This document shows, one piece after another, positions 63,501 through 64,000 of a stretch of 64,000 nucleotides of DNA. Location of the stretch: contig NC_088112.1 of assembly GCF_036370855.1 (NCBI RefSeq), positions 16,112,469-16,176,468 of the forward strand. The letters run 5' to 3'. Within the stretch, counting starts at the first letter, position 1; each line of letters starts with the position of its first letter. This DNA comes from Dromaius novaehollandiae. Its lineage: Eukaryota > Chordata > Aves > Casuariiformes > Dromaiidae. A program made the translations under genes and the position numbers. The notes under the pieces were generated by a model. That model saw only the letters and a list, made by a program, of their open reading frames with translations. It searched no databases and was not told where the DNA came from.

Positions 63501-64000
63501 TATTTCTATGAACTATGTGTCTGCTATTAATCAGCAGGTGGCCACTTCAGCCACGATTGTGCAGAGCTGTATTATTTTCCCCTCCTTTTAAACACTATGG
63601 AGTGATGGTGAAGTCACTGATGTGCAAGAATACCCATCATCTGGGGCATCTGATATAAGAACAGGCCACTAAATAATACTCCGTAAAGTACGGGATGCAG
63701 ATGCGGATCTAGGTCAGCAGTTTTCAACCTGAATCTGTGGAGGCTGCATGGGCGAGGAGTACTTAGAAGTCAAGAGCCCTGTTGGTAGGCTTACTTTAAG
63801 TGGCTATAGCACACACATGGCTCTGCTGGAAGAAATCAGGGGTCCACAAAACTAAGATGATGGGAAAAAATAAGACATTATTTAGACTATTAGGTAGGGA
63901 AAAACATAAGGGTGAGGGCCACCTAGGCGGCAGCTGTGTTCCCACACCTTTTGCATGGGTGTGCTCTTGCCTGCTAGTGAGAGCACACTGCTTCAGCACC

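Larger units (their letters stand above)
34108..64000 (-). other. UBTD2: UBTD2 intron 1 (partial, at least 29.9 kb)
   Basis: This is sequence upstream of exon 2 in transcription sense. I looked for exon 1 (a short exon starting MGGC in known UBTD2, in a GC-rich setting) at the GC patches 34370-34540, 36150-36240, 36785-36930, 41610-41770, 44500-44760 and 47430-47500. None encodes it, so exon 1 and its CpG-island promoter probably lie past 64000. No nested gene is recognised. Contents are listed separately: microsatellite, CpG cluster, inverted repeats, CR1 and L3-like relics, G-quadruplex motif and homopolymers. The remainder is unremarkable AT-rich intron. Confidence 0.75.

Noticed and set aside
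1-64000. tRNA, rRNA, CRISPR arrays, prokaryotic operons or viral genes
   Set aside because: None were seen by eye on either strand; the CR1 pieces are truncated tails with no reverse-transcriptase coding sequence. A tRNAscan or Rfam search could still find small RNAs.

Overview
The window looks like nuclear DNA from a bird (an archosaur or turtle is possible). It has vertebrate GT-AG splice sites, long non-coding stretches, few interspersed repeats, and two typical 3' ends of CR1 LINEs, the dominant avian retroelement. There are no operons, ribosome-binding sites, CRISPR arrays, or prokaryotic or viral genes.

The only protein-coding gene I can support is UBTD2 (ubiquitin domain containing 2, also called DC-UbP), on the minus strand. 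Two of its three expected coding exons are present. Exon 2 (33871-34107) encodes most of the N-terminal ubiquitin-binding domain. Terminal exon 3 (9184-9581) encodes the end of that domain, an acidic/proline linker and the C-terminal ubiquitin-like fold. The exons join in phase 1, and with the 23-residue first exon known in the family the protein would be 234 residues, the length of the human protein. Exon 1 and the promoter were not found and probably lie beyond position 64000.

Layout: 1 to about 3000 is gene-poor flank downstream of UBTD2, with a C20 tract and a homeobox-like inverted repeat. About 3590-9183 is the inferred UBTD2 3' UTR, with several poly(A) signals, three Pumilio-type elements and a sense-strand G-quadruplex motif. 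9184-9581 is exon 3. 9582-33870 is intron 2 (24.3 kb), with a CTCF-like motif, a compact CpG island at about 12060-12420 and a CR1 fragment. 33871-34107 is exon 2. 34108-64000 is partial intron 1 (at least 29.9 kb), with an AT microsatellite, a CpG cluster, perfect inverted repeats, a CR1 fragment beside a G-quadruplex motif, an ancient L3-like relic and long homopolymers.

I found no convincing new biological system. The items most worth checking are non-coding: the intronic CpG island, the 3' UTR motifs, the CpG cluster in intron 1 and the perfect palindromes. All similarity statements come from memory of the families, because no search could be run.
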